A program made the position numbers and the translations under genes. This document shows positions 28,153 through 37,227 of a DNA stretch of 64,000 nt, piece after piece. Source of the DNA: Gammaproteobacteria bacterium. Lineage in GTDB: Bacteria > Pseudomonadota > Gammaproteobacteria > JAADGQ01. Where the stretch lies: assembly GCA_021648145.1 (NCBI GenBank), contig JAKITI010000003.1, forward strand, positions 124,001-188,000, read 5' to 3'. The notes beneath the pieces were generated by a model, which saw nothing but the letters and a program-made list of their open reading frames with translations, was not told the origin of the DNA and ran no database searches. How positions within the stretch are numbered: position 1 is the first letter of the stretch; each line of letters begins with the position of its first letter.

Positions 28153-29343
28153 ATGAACCTGATACAAAAGATGATCACCAAAGTTGTATTTTCTAGTATC
28201 GTTGTTTTCTGCTTTCTGTTTTCATCGGCTACTTTGAAAGCAGCAGAGTGGTCTCTTTTGCCAGCACTTGGTTTTGCGGAAGAGTATGGTGAGAATGCTG
28301 CTTTATTACCTGGTGTTAAAGACCGTTATTTTCGATTGATTGCAATACCTTCATTGGAAATGGTTCGTAAAGATCGTAATACGGAGCTATCTTTACGTAC
28401 TTTTCTTGATTTTAAATACAGTAAAAATAACGATTTGTCTGACAATTCACAACGTGCATATTTGAAATATACCTATCAACTTGAGCGTAATGTACTTGGA
28501 GTTAATGGTACTTTTAAACGGGAAGGTGTGCTCAGGAAGATCGCAGCAGAGGTTAATTATGATGATATTGAAGCGTCTGATTTAGAGGATGCAGATACTT
28601 CAATATTACAGGTGTATTCCAGACGAACTCTTTTCGATGTCAAACCATACTGGGTGTGGCGATTGAGTCTACAGGATACACTGAAATTACAATACAGGCT
28701 TCTGGATACGAAGTATTCCACTGATTCGTTATTTGATCATCGCACACAGAGGTTATCTGCAAACTGGGTTCATCAATTGACACAAAAAATGGATTCAGTG
28801 TTGAGTTTTTCTGGTTCACAGTATAAAAATCTCGATAATGATAGTGTTGTTGATAATCGTCAGGTCAATCTAGGGGTTAACTATAAGTTCTCTGAAAGAT
28901 TTAAGGGCAGTGCTCAGATTGGCTTTCGGAATAGTTCATCGGAATCAGAAGATTCTTCAGGTGTTATTTATCAGATTATTGGAAATAAAAGAACTGAGAT
29001 TGGATCACTTAATCTTTTGCTTCGCCGAAATGTGAACTCCAGTGGAAAAGAGACATCTATCTTGGCTGACGAATTAAAATTTTGGTGGAAAAGAAAAATT
29101 AGACCGACTGTTGATTTTTCTCTTTATCTTAATACCTATCAGAATAAAAATCTGGCGGATGGTTCATCAAGTCAAGTATATTTTGGCCTACAACCCCGCT
29201 TTATCTGGCAGTTGTCACTTGATTGGGCTATGGATTTTAGTTATGAATTTCGTCGATTCAAAGATAATAGTGCTGTTGCTAAAAGTAACTCTGTGGCGAT
29301 AGGCGTTCGTTATGCTTGGCCTAAAGTTTCTGTGTCCAGGTAA
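28153..29343 (+). CDS. outer-membrane beta-barrel protein of the exopolysaccharide locus
   Basis: The protein has a signal peptide (about to residue 28, ending LKA) and long alternating strands with Tyr/Arg-rich turns (LKYTYQLERNVLGVNGTFKR, YRLLDTKYSTDSL, VNLGVNYKFSERFKGSAQIGF). It resembles the large barrel found after the export protein in XrtA/PEP-CTERM loci. It probably provides the outer-membrane pore for the polymer. I start at the ATG at 28153; the frame is open to a TTG at 28135 that overlaps the previous gene. Neither has a clear ribosome site, so translational coupling is likely. Confidence 0.8.
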   Translation: MNLIQKMITKVVFSSIVVFCFLFSSATLKAAEWSLLPALGFAEEYGENAALLPGVKDRYFRLIAIPSLEMVRKDRNTELSLRTFLDFKYSKNNDLSDNSQRAYLKYTYQLERNVLGVNGTFKREGVLRKIAAEVNYDDIEASDLEDADTSILQVYSRRTLFDVKPYWVWRLSLQDTLKLQYRLLDTKYSTDSLFDHRTQRLSANWVHQLTQKMDSVLSFSGSQYKNLDNDSVVDNRQVNLGVNYKFSERFKGSAQIGFRNSSSESEDSSGVIYQIIGNKRTEIGSLNLLLRRNVNSSGKETSILADELKFWWKRKIRPTVDFSLYLNTYQNKNLADGSSSQVYFGLQPRFIWQLSLDWAMDFSYEFRRFKDNSAVAKSNSVAIGVRYAWPKVSVSR

Positions 29344-29399
29344 TATTATAAAAATTGTAAGTTGATTTTACATGATGAGTAAGGAGTAGTGCCTGAATT

Positions 29400-31082
29400 A
29401 TGGCAACAGAACAAGATACAATGAGTGAGTTTAGTGACTTTATTGAAATTGCTAAACGACGCAAAGCACAGATTATTACCCCTTTCTTATTGATTTTATC
29501 AATTGCAGCGGCTCTCGCATTTTTTTTACCTCCTGTTTATCAGTCCACAGCGACAATTTTGATTGAGCAGCAGGAAATTCCGCAAGACCTAGTTAAGTCG
29601 ACTGTCACGAGCTATGCGGATGAGCGTATTCAGTTGATTGGCAAACGTGTGATGACGAACGCCAATCTTTGGAAAATTATTGAAAAGTTTGATCTGTATT
29701 CAGAATACAGAGAGCAGGGTGAAACGGGCCTGTTGATTTCGACAATGCGTAAAGCAATTTTGGTTGATATGGTTAGTGCTGATGTTTTTCGTGGTGGGCG
29801 AGCCTCTAAAGCGACTATTGCTTTTGAACTGTCATTTGAATATGACGAAGCAGAAGCTGCGCAAAGTGTCACCAAAGAGCTGGTTCGACTGTTTTTGGCT
29901 GAAAACGTTAAGATACGTACACAAAAAGCTGAAATGACTTCGGAATTTTTAGGCGGAGAAGCTGAGCGCTTGAGTGAGACGATCAAATTGCTGGAAGCAC
30001 GGCTTGCGGTATTTAAAGAGCGGAATGTCGGCCGTCTTCCTGAGTTAATGCAGTTGAATATGACTCGTATGGAAAACTCTCAAAAAGAGCTGGAGGATGT
30101 TGAAGCTCAGCTATCACTCTTGCAAGAGCGCAGGATGAGCATTGAAAGTCAGCTGGCTTATATTGCCCCTTTTTTGGGTGATAGCCCCGCCGGACGTTTA
30201 AGGGAGTTACAATCAAACTATATGAACGCAATGGCAAGGTACTCACCGGATCACCCTGATGTGGTTCGATTGAAACGGGAAGTTGAAGCACTGAAAAGAC
30301 AGACGGGTGTTGGCGATGATACGAATGAAATAGCCATTCAAATCAAGCAAACAAAAGCACAGTTAAAATCAGCTCAAGAGAAGTACTCGAATGACCATCC
30401 TGATGTCATTAAGCTAAAACGTTCATTGCGGTCATTAACAAATGCATTGGAAAATGCTCGACCTTCTAATAATAAAGCTTCGCAGTTACCACCGGATAAT
30501 CCCGCATATATTGCAATGAAGTCACAACTTAACACGGTTCTTATTGGCATTAAGTCACAAAAAAACCGACGTGAAAGAGTGAAGTTGAAAGCGAGAGATT
30601 ATGAAGAGCGCTTGATGCAAACGCCTAGAGTTGAACAAGAGGGGCTTTTGATTAAGCGTGACTACGATAATGCCGTTAAAAAATACCAGGAAATTAAAGA
30701 TAAGCAGTTACAAGCACAGATTTCTGAGCAATTAGAGTTTGAAAATAAAGGTGAGCGCTTCTCTTTGCTAGAGCCTGCCAATTTACCCACAACCCCTATT
30801 CGACCTAACCGCTTGGGCATATTATTGCTGGGATCAATTGTCGCAGTTGGTGTCGGTATTGGTTATGCAGCCATTGTCGAGTTTATGGATCGTAGTGTCC
30901 GTGGTATAAATGGTGTGACTCTTATTGCAAAAGCCCCTCCTTTAACCGTGATACCCTATATTAAAAATAATCAAGATCTGAGGCGAAAAAGAAATCGATT
31001 GATTTTTAAATTTGGAATTTTTGTTCTTATTATACTGTTGGTGGTGGGTGGATACTTGTATCTGTTGCCTATGTTTATATGA
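29400..31082 (+). CDS. polysaccharide chain-length determinant (Wzz/GNVR type)
   Basis: This 560-residue inner-membrane protein has a first transmembrane helix about residues 25-47, a long periplasmic coiled-coil (about 170-450), a second helix about 475-498 after the Pro-rich PTTPIRPNRLG, and a third near the C terminus (about 535-557). The third helix is unusual, as most have two. The coiled-coil contains two near copies of a YSxDHPDVxxLKRxxxxL unit, around residues 280 and 332, suggesting internal duplication. It has no kinase domain; the next gene supplies it. It controls polymer length and export in the XrtA-type system. Confidence 0.9.
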   Translation: MATEQDTMSEFSDFIEIAKRRKAQIITPFLLILSIAAALAFFLPPVYQSTATILIEQQEIPQDLVKSTVTSYADERIQLIGKRVMTNANLWKIIEKFDLYSEYREQGETGLLISTMRKAILVDMVSADVFRGGRASKATIAFELSFEYDEAEAAQSVTKELVRLFLAENVKIRTQKAEMTSEFLGGEAERLSETIKLLEARLAVFKERNVGRLPELMQLNMTRMENSQKELEDVEAQLSLLQERRMSIESQLAYIAPFLGDSPAGRLRELQSNYMNAMARYSPDHPDVVRLKREVEALKRQTGVGDDTNEIAIQIKQTKAQLKSAQEKYSNDHPDVIKLKRSLRSLTNALENARPSNNKASQLPPDNPAYIAMKSQLNTVLIGIKSQKNRRERVKLKARDYEERLMQTPRVEQEGLLIKRDYDNAVKKYQEIKDKQLQAQISEQLEFENKGERFSLLEPANLPTTPIRPNRLGILLLGSIVAVGVGIGYAAIVEFMDRSVRGINGVTLIAKAPPLTVIPYIKNNQDLRRKRNRLIFKFGIFVLIILLVVGGYLYLLPMFI

Positions 31083-31120
31083 CATTAATAGCCTTGAATA
31101 TAAACTGGGGAGAGTTGTAG

Positions 31121-31921
31121 ATGGACCGTATTACCAAAGCGGTTGAGCGTGCACGGAAAGAGCAGCAGGATGGAGGTGTTACGTCATCTGGAAAACGGCT
31201 TGATGCAGGGAAAGTCTATAATGGTGCACCTGTAAGAAAAATCGCTGTATCGGAAGATGTTCTAAAAGAAAATCGCATTATCACCAATAAGATAAACTTT
31301 GAATACTCTCAAATTTATAAAACACTCAGAACCCATGTGTGGCATAAAATGCGGACTCATGGTTGGAATACGCTGGCAATAACAAGCTCAAACCCTGGTG
31401 AAGGAAAGTCGCTTACGGCGATTAATCTGGCGATTAACCTGGCACTCATGGAGGTTGATCATGCTATTATATTAATTGATCTGGATATGCGAAATCCCAG
31501 CGTACATCGCTATTTTGGGCTTGAGCCAGAACTTGGTGTCAGTGATTATCTGGTTTCAGAAACGCCGCTGGATGAAATTATAGTCGACCCTGGTATTGGT
31601 CGCTTTTATGTGGTGCCGGGTAGTGTTGCCCTTCCAAATTCTTCAGAAATTCTGTCATCACCACGGACATCGCGTCTGATTGATGAAATAAAGGCAAGAT
31701 TTCCATCCAATATTATTATATTTGATATGCCGCCCATTCTGCTAACGGACGATGTGCTGGTACTCTCTCCTTATATTGACTCTACTATATTAGTAATAGA
31801 AGAGGGCAAGACGCTTTCAAGAGATGCATCACGTGCAATGGATGCATTAGGTCGTAATAATTTAATGGGCACTGTGCTGAATAAAGCTGAAGTTAAGGTT
31901 CAACAATATGGTAATTTTTAA
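31121..31921 (+). CDS. tyrosine autokinase (BY-kinase), XrtA-associated type
   Basis: This 266-residue cytoplasmic ATPase has Walker A SNPGEGKSL (about 90-98), Walker A' IILIDLDMRNPS (about 116-127) and Walker B FDMPP (about 199). The opening MDRITKAVERARKEQQ is typical of the kinases in XrtA/PEP-CTERM loci. The C terminus ends QQYGNF with a single Tyr and no Tyr cluster, so autophosphorylation may be limited or occur elsewhere. It works with the preceding chain-length protein to control polymer synthesis. Confidence 0.9.
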   Translation: MDRITKAVERARKEQQDGGVTSSGKRLDAGKVYNGAPVRKIAVSEDVLKENRIITNKINFEYSQIYKTLRTHVWHKMRTHGWNTLAITSSNPGEGKSLTAINLAINLALMEVDHAIILIDLDMRNPSVHRYFGLEPELGVSDYLVSETPLDEIIVDPGIGRFYVVPGSVALPNSSEILSSPRTSRLIDEIKARFPSNIIIFDMPPILLTDDVLVLSPYIDSTILVIEEGKTLSRDASRAMDALGRNNLMGTVLNKAEVKVQQYGNF

Positions 31922-31957
31922 CAATATAAAAGAACAGCGATAGAGAGCATTTAAGCT

Positions 31958-32872
31958 ATGTATGAATCATTTTACGGGTTTGATGAAAAGCCTTTTTCCC
32001 TGCTTCCAGATCCTGGATTCCTTTTTATGAGTAAAAAGCATCGCCAGGCTTTGGCCATGCTCGAATATGGCTTAATGAACCAAGCTGGATTTACGGTCAT
32101 TACGGGCGAAATTGGTGCAGGTAAAACGACTCTGGTCAGGCAGATTTTGGGGCAGATTGCTAAAAATATGGAAGTGACCGTCGGGCTGGTGTCAAATACG
32201 CACCGCTCATTTGGTGAGTTAATGCAATGGGTGCTCTATGCTTTTCAGCTAGAGTATCGGGGTAAGGAGAAAGTTGAACTTTATCAAACATTCGCTGAAT
32301 TTTTAACTCGAGAGTATGAGGGTGGAAAACGCACTGTACTCATTATTGATGAAGCTCAGAATTTAAGTATTGAAGCACTTGAAGAGCTCCGGATGCTAGC
32401 AAATATTAACGCAGACAAGGATCAGGTTTTACAGTTGGTACTCGTGGGTCAGCCAGGTCTTCGAAATATGTTACGCACCCCGGAACTTGAACAATTTTCT
32501 CAAAGAATTGCGATAGATTTTCACTTGAAAACACTAGACTTGCAAGAGACCTGTGAATATATTCGGCATCGTATTTCTGTTGTCGGTGGTGATCATGATT
32601 TGTTTGAAACGGCAGCTTGTGTTGCCGTACACTACTATACAAAAGGAACGCCACGGCTGATTAATGTGTTGTGTGATACTGCACTGGTGTGCGGGTTTGC
32701 AGAGCAACGTAAAACAATTGATGCTGACTTGATACATGATGTTGTTAGAGATAAGACTGTGGGCGGAATCGTACCTGCATGGGAAGAGAGTGATAAAAAT
32801 GGAGATGTTGTGACAGACATTCATGCTGCCAAGAAAAAGAAAGATCAAGCAAACTTGATTGACAACAAATAG
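31958..32872 (+). CDS. ExeA-like AAA ATPase of the XrtA-type locus
   Basis: This 304-residue protein starts MYESFYGFDEKPFSLLPDP and has Walker A GEIGAGKTT (about 50-58), Walker B VLIIDEAQNLS (about 128-138) and a C-terminal AAA lid. It is very close to the ATPases found between the autokinase and later genes in XrtA/PEP-CTERM exopolysaccharide loci; a role in assembling or energising export is inferred from that position. There is no transmembrane helix or peptidoglycan-binding domain, unlike full ExeA. It ends in a Lys-rich tail. Confidence 0.9.
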   Translation: MYESFYGFDEKPFSLLPDPGFLFMSKKHRQALAMLEYGLMNQAGFTVITGEIGAGKTTLVRQILGQIAKNMEVTVGLVSNTHRSFGELMQWVLYAFQLEYRGKEKVELYQTFAEFLTREYEGGKRTVLIIDEAQNLSIEALEELRMLANINADKDQVLQLVLVGQPGLRNMLRTPELEQFSQRIAIDFHLKTLDLQETCEYIRHRISVVGGDHDLFETAACVAVHYYTKGTPRLINVLCDTALVCGFAEQRKTIDADLIHDVVRDKTVGGIVPAWEESDKNGDVVTDIHAAKKKKDQANLIDNK

Positions 32873-32892
32873 CAGGAATTTAAGGTAGAGAT

Positions 32893-33666
32893 ATGAAAGT
32901 AGTGATTCTTGCAGGGGGATATGGAACGCGGATTAGTGAGGAAAGCAGTGTTCGCCCCAAGCCCATGGTTGAAATTGGTGGGCGGCCCATTTTGTGGCAT
33001 ATAATGAAAATATACTCTTCTCATGGCATTAATGATTTTATTATCTGTTGTGGTTATAAGGGGTATGCCATAAAAGAGTATTTTGCAAACTATTACCTGC
33101 ATGCATCGGATGTCACATTTGATATGCGCAATAATGATATGGTTATTCATAATAACACTGCCGAGCCATGGCGAGTGACGCTGGTTGATACAGGTGAAAA
33201 CTCAATGACAGGTGGGCGTTTGAAGCGAGTCAAAAATTATCTGGATGATGAAACATTTTGCTTGACTTATGGTGATGGTGTGAGTGATGTAAATATACGT
33301 GACTCAATTAAATTTCATAAAGAAAAGAAAACACTGGCAACTTTAACGGCTGCACAGCCACCAGGGCGATTTGGTGCTTTTAGCCTAGCTCAAAATAACA
33401 GTAATATACAAACTTTTAAAGAAAAACCAGAGGGTGATGGCGCATGGGTAAACTGCGGTTTTTTTGTGCTTGAACCTAAAGTTATTGATTATATTGACGA
33501 AGATAAAACAGTGTGGGAGCGAGAGCCAATGGAAAATTTGGCTCAAGATGGACAATTAAATGCCTATAGGCATCACGGTTTTTGGCAGCCTATGGATTCA
33601 TTACGAGATAAACATGTTCTGGAAGATTTATGGTCGAGTAGTACTCCCCCATGGAAAGTCTGGTAA
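32893..33666 (+). CDS. rfbF: glucose-1-phosphate cytidylyltransferase
   Basis: It makes CDP-glucose from CTP and glucose-1-phosphate. Its 257 residues start [29 protein letters not shown], the nucleotidyltransferase signature, and continue with the cytidylyltransferase-specific [16 protein letters not shown] and [10 protein letters not shown]. This is the entry to CDP-6-deoxyhexoses. The next enzyme (rfbG, 41867) is 8 kb away, after the methyltransferase and the ABC exporter genes, an unusual split. A GTAGAG site precedes the ATG. Confidence 0.96.
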   Translation: MKVVILAGGYGTRISEESSVRPKPMVEIGGRPILWHIMKIYSSHGINDFIICCGYKGYAIKEYFANYYLHASDVTFDMRNNDMVIHNNTAEPWRVTLVDTGENSMTGGRLKRVKNYLDDETFCLTYGDGVSDVNIRDSIKFHKEKKTLATLTAAQPPGRFGAFSLAQNNSNIQTFKEKPEGDGAWVNCGFFVLEPKVIDYIDEDKTVWEREPMENLAQDGQLNAYRHHGFWQPMDSLRDKHVLEDLWSSSTPPWKVW

Positions 33667-33805
33667 ATGCACTTTTTAGGCTAAAGCATTGACCTCAATG
33701 ATAACTCTGTATCAGGTGCTGAACCACACCATTTGAATGAACTGTTTCATGCCCATTCCTTACAGTGTTAAATTAATTATATAGACTTTATCTGGAATAT
33801 AAGTA

Positions 33806-35047
33806 ATGAGTGAAAAAAAGTGTCGATTCTGTAATACCCATCTTGAGCATGTTTTTGTTGATCTCGGTGTATCGCCTGTTTCCAATGATTTTTTGAACGA
33901 AGATGCCCTTCAAAAAATGGAACCAATGTACCCATTATGTGTGTATGTTTGTGACAAATGCTTTTTAGTACAGTTGCCTGAGCATCAAAGCGCTGACTCA
34001 CTCTTTCGTGACGACTATATTTATTTTTCTTCATTTTCAAAAAGTTGGGTGCAACATGCATCGGATTATGCCGATATGATGTGTGAGCGATTTGGGTACG
34101 GAAAAGATAGTCAGGTTGTGGAGCTAGCAAGTAATGATGGTTATCTACTGCAACATTTCAAGGCAAAAAATATTCCAGTATTAGGGATAGAGCCCTGTGC
34201 TAATGTCGCTGCAGCGGCAGAAAAAGAGAAGGGGATTCCCTCTCTTGTTAAATTTTTTGGTGTGCAAACAGCTAAAGAATTGGTTAAAGAAGGTAAAAGC
34301 ACTGACTTATTACTAGGTAATAATGTGCTTGCGCATGTTCCCGATATTAATGATTTTGTCGGTGGCATGAAGCTGATATTAAAGTCTGATGGTGTGATTA
34401 CCATGGAGTTTCCTCATTTGATGAAGCTTATGGAGTTGAACCAATTTGATACCATCTATCACGAACATTACTCATATCTCTCATTCAGCGCCGTTGAACG
34501 TATATTTTCACATCATGGTTTAACGCTATTTGATGTTGAAGAGTTAGGTACGCATGGTGGTTCATTGCGTATTTTTGCACGCCATACAGAAGATCAAAGC
34601 AAACCCGTGACTGATCGGGCGATAGAGATGCTTAATCGTGAAGATAAAGCGGGTTATAACTCACTTGAATACTATCAGTCCTATCAAGATCAAGTCGAAA
34701 AAACCAAGCGTAATTTGTTAACTTTTCTGATCGAAGCAAAGGAACAAGGTAAAACCGTTGTGGGTTATGGAGCGCCTGCCAAAGGTAATACTTTGTTGAA
34801 TTATTGTGGCGTACGCACGGACTTTCTTGATTATACGACTGATCTGAGCCCTCACAAACAAGGGTTGTATCTACCGGGTGTGCATATCCCGATTTATGCA
34901 CCCGAAAAGATTATGGAAACTAAACCCGACTACGTTTTAATTCTGCCTTGGAATTTGAAAAATGAAATTATTGAGCAGATGAAAGAGGTGCGTTCGTGGG
35001 GTGGGAAATTTGTAACGCCTATTCCTGAAGTCGAAATACATGACTGA
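33806..35047 (+). CDS. SAM-dependent sugar C-methyltransferase
   Basis: This 413-residue protein has the three-part build of sugar C-methyltransferases such as TylC3. An N-terminal zinc domain has Cys at 6, 9, 49 and 52; a Rossmann methyltransferase domain contains the SAM loop VELASNDGYLLQ; a C-terminal domain contains GYGAPAKGNTLLNY. In this context it should add a methyl branch, most likely at C3, to the 4-keto-6-deoxy sugar made by RfbF/RfbG. Regiochemistry cannot be read from sequence. Its stop overlaps the start of the DUF4910 gene by eight bases. Confidence 0.9.
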   Translation: MSEKKCRFCNTHLEHVFVDLGVSPVSNDFLNEDALQKMEPMYPLCVYVCDKCFLVQLPEHQSADSLFRDDYIYFSSFSKSWVQHASDYADMMCERFGYGKDSQVVELASNDGYLLQHFKAKNIPVLGIEPCANVAAAAEKEKGIPSLVKFFGVQTAKELVKEGKSTDLLLGNNVLAHVPDINDFVGGMKLILKSDGVITMEFPHLMKLMELNQFDTIYHEHYSYLSFSAVERIFSHHGLTLFDVEELGTHGGSLRIFARHTEDQSKPVTDRAIEMLNREDKAGYNSLEYYQSYQDQVEKTKRNLLTFLIEAKEQGKTVVGYGAPAKGNTLLNYCGVRTDFLDYTTDLSPHKQGLYLPGVHIPIYAPEKIMETKPDYVLILPWNLKNEIIEQMKEVRSWGGKFVTPIPEVEIHD

Positions 35048-36350
35048 TTTTTCTCTGGAAGAGATGAGTGCTGAACGATCTGCCGGAGAGTGGATGTATG
35101 GTTTTTCTGAAAAACTATTTCCACTGTGTCGCAGCATTAGTGGCGATGGCGTTCGAGAGACGCTGAAATCAATACAGAGCCATATTCCACTCGATATTCA
35201 TGAAGTACCCACTGGAACAGAGGTCTTTGATTGGACGGTACCAAAAGAGTGGAATGTTAGGGATGCCTATATAAAAAATGCAAAAGGTGAGCGAATTGTG
35301 GACTTTAAAAAGTCCAACCTTCATCTGTTAAATTACAGCGTGCCAGTGAATAAGAAATTATCACTGGACGAGCTTAAAGGTCATCTTGTTACATTGCCAG
35401 AACAACCTGATTTAATTCCCTATCGAACCTCATATTACAAAGAGACTTGGGGTTTTTGCTTAAGCCATAATCAATTTGAACAGCTTAATGATGAGGTCTA
35501 TGAAGTTTTTATTGACTCATCGCTAGAGGATGGCTCGCTGAGTTATGGCGAGTATCTTTTGAAAGGTGAAAGTGATGAAGAGGTCTTGCTGTCAGCGCAT
35601 ACTTGTCACCCATCACTGGCAAATGACAACTTGTCGGGCATCGCACTATTAACACTGCTGGCAAAACATCTCTCCAAAACCCAGCAAAAACTGACGTACC
35701 GTTTTATTTTTGCGCCGGGAACCATTGGTTCAATCACCTGGCTTGCTCGAAATGAAGAAAAAGTAAAAAATATAAAGCATGGAATTGCACTCTCCTGCGT
35801 CGGTGATGGCGGCGGGCCTGTTTATAAACGCAGCCGACAAGGTGATGCATTTATAGATAAAGCGATTGAGCATGTTTTGGAGCATTGTGGAAAATCTACA
35901 GCGATTGTTGAAGATTTTTCACCGTACGGATACGACGAACGTCAATACTGTTCACCTGGTTTTAATTTAGCCGTGGGCTTATTCGAACGCAGTAAACACG
36001 GAGTTTTTCCTGAGTATCATACCTCAGCAGATAATCTGGATTTTATAAAACCAGAGCATCTGGAAGACTCTTACCACATGATTTGTCAGATCATTAATAT
36101 CCTGGAAAAGGATACTTATTATATCAATACCAATCCAAAATGTGAGCCGCAACTGGGCAAACGCGGTCTATACAGTGCGATGGGTGGAGAGAATGACCGC
36201 GTAGAGCGTCAGATGGCCATGCTATGGGTGCTTAATCAGGCCGATGGCGCTAACTCTTTATTAGATATCGCCATCCGCTCCAAACATCCCTTTGCATTGA
36301 TTCAAGAAGTTGCTTCACTACTGGAAGCGCATGAGCTTCTAAAAATTTAA
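35040..36350 (+). CDS. DUF4910 aminopeptidase-like protein
   Basis: This 436-residue cytoplasmic protein opens with MYGFSEKLFPLCRSISGDGVR, a segment I know from DUF4910/DUF2172 proteins. It carries an M28-peptidase-like metal site: HTCHPSLANDNLSG near residue 187, with further His/Asp in GYDERQYCSPGFN and PEYHTSADN. A C-terminal winged-helix-like part follows. Such genes are common in O-antigen and capsule clusters, but the substrate is unknown; a deacylase or amidase acting on a sugar is possible. The start lies inside the methyltransferase end, so the two are coupled. Confidence 0.85.
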   Translation: MTDFSLEEMSAERSAGEWMYGFSEKLFPLCRSISGDGVRETLKSIQSHIPLDIHEVPTGTEVFDWTVPKEWNVRDAYIKNAKGERIVDFKKSNLHLLNYSVPVNKKLSLDELKGHLVTLPEQPDLIPYRTSYYKETWGFCLSHNQFEQLNDEVYEVFIDSSLEDGSLSYGEYLLKGESDEEVLLSAHTCHPSLANDNLSGIALLTLLAKHLSKTQQKLTYRFIFAPGTIGSITWLARNEEKVKNIKHGIALSCVGDGGGPVYKRSRQGDAFIDKAIEHVLEHCGKSTAIVEDFSPYGYDERQYCSPGFNLAVGLFERSKHGVFPEYHTSADNLDFIKPEHLEDSYHMICQIINILEKDTYYINTNPKCEPQLGKRGLYSAMGGENDRVERQMAMLWVLNQADGANSLLDIAIRSKHPFALIQEVASLLEAHELLKI

Positions 36351-36359
36351 GGTAAATAT

Positions 36360-37199
36360 ATGAGCAAAATAGAGCAAGGTGAACTGCCTGTCACTATTAT
36401 AAAAGGTGGCGATGAAAAGCGTACTATCGACTTCCAGGAGCTGAAACAGTACAGAGATCTTTTTTTCTTTTTGGTTTGGCGGGATATTAAAGTACTGTAT
36501 GCGCAAACAATTTTAGGGTTTGCCTGGGCAATTTTAAACCCTTTTGTACAAATTATTATTTTTACTATTATTTTTGGTAAAGTGGCCAAACTGGATACTG
36601 ATGGTATCCCTTACGTACTTTTTTCTACAGTTGCGATTATTCCCTGGACCTATATGTCAACCGCCATGCTGGCTTCCAGTCAGAGCTTGGTGGCTGGGCA
36701 AAATATGCTCGGTAAAATCTATTTTCCACGCCTGATATTTCCTTTAACCGCAGTGCTGGCCAAGCTGGTTGATTTTTTCATTGCCATGTTATTGATGGTG
36801 GCAGTTTTGTGGTTTTATGAGATCGCTCCAACCTGGAATTTACTCCTGTTTCCATTTCTTATTGTGATAATGATGTGTATTCCTGCAGGCTTGGGGATGT
36901 GGTTGTCATCACTTGCTATTCGTTTTAGAGATGTAAAATTTGCCATGGCGTATGTGATGAGTCTGCTGATCTATACAGCCCCCATTCTCTATTCCGCCTC
37001 ATCAATTCCTACAGAATATCGCTTGCTCTATTCACTCAACCCGATTGTGGCTGTGATAGAAGGGTTCCGAGCCTGTTTTCTGGGAGGGGCAATACCTTGG
37101 GAATATATCCTGCCAGGTGCGATCACCGCTGTTTTAATTGTTATCACTGGTGCGCGGTATTTTACAAAAACAGAAAAACTTTTTGTTGATGTCATATAA
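36360..37199 (+). CDS. wzm: ABC-2 type polysaccharide exporter permease (Wzm-like)
   Basis: This 279-residue integral membrane protein has six predicted helices and the family segments DLFFFLVWRDIKVLYAQT, LGFAWAILNPF and LYSLNPIVAVIEGFR. It pairs with the ATPase encoded next to export undecaprenyl-linked O-antigen or a similar glycan across the inner membrane. It comes 10 bases after the DUF4910 gene. The symbol is by role in ABC-dependent O-antigen export. Confidence 0.92.
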   Translation: MSKIEQGELPVTIIKGGDEKRTIDFQELKQYRDLFFFLVWRDIKVLYAQTILGFAWAILNPFVQIIIFTIIFGKVAKLDTDGIPYVLFSTVAIIPWTYMSTAMLASSQSLVAGQNMLGKIYFPRLIFPLTAVLAKLVDFFIAMLLMVAVLWFYEIAPTWNLLLFPFLIVIMMCIPAGLGMWLSSLAIRFRDVKFAMAYVMSLLIYTAPILYSASSIPTEYRLLYSLNPIVAVIEGFRACFLGGAIPWEYILPGAITAVLIVITGARYFTKTEKLFVDVI

Positions 37200-37227
37200 A
37201 AAACTGGAAATGATCGAGTAAGAACAT

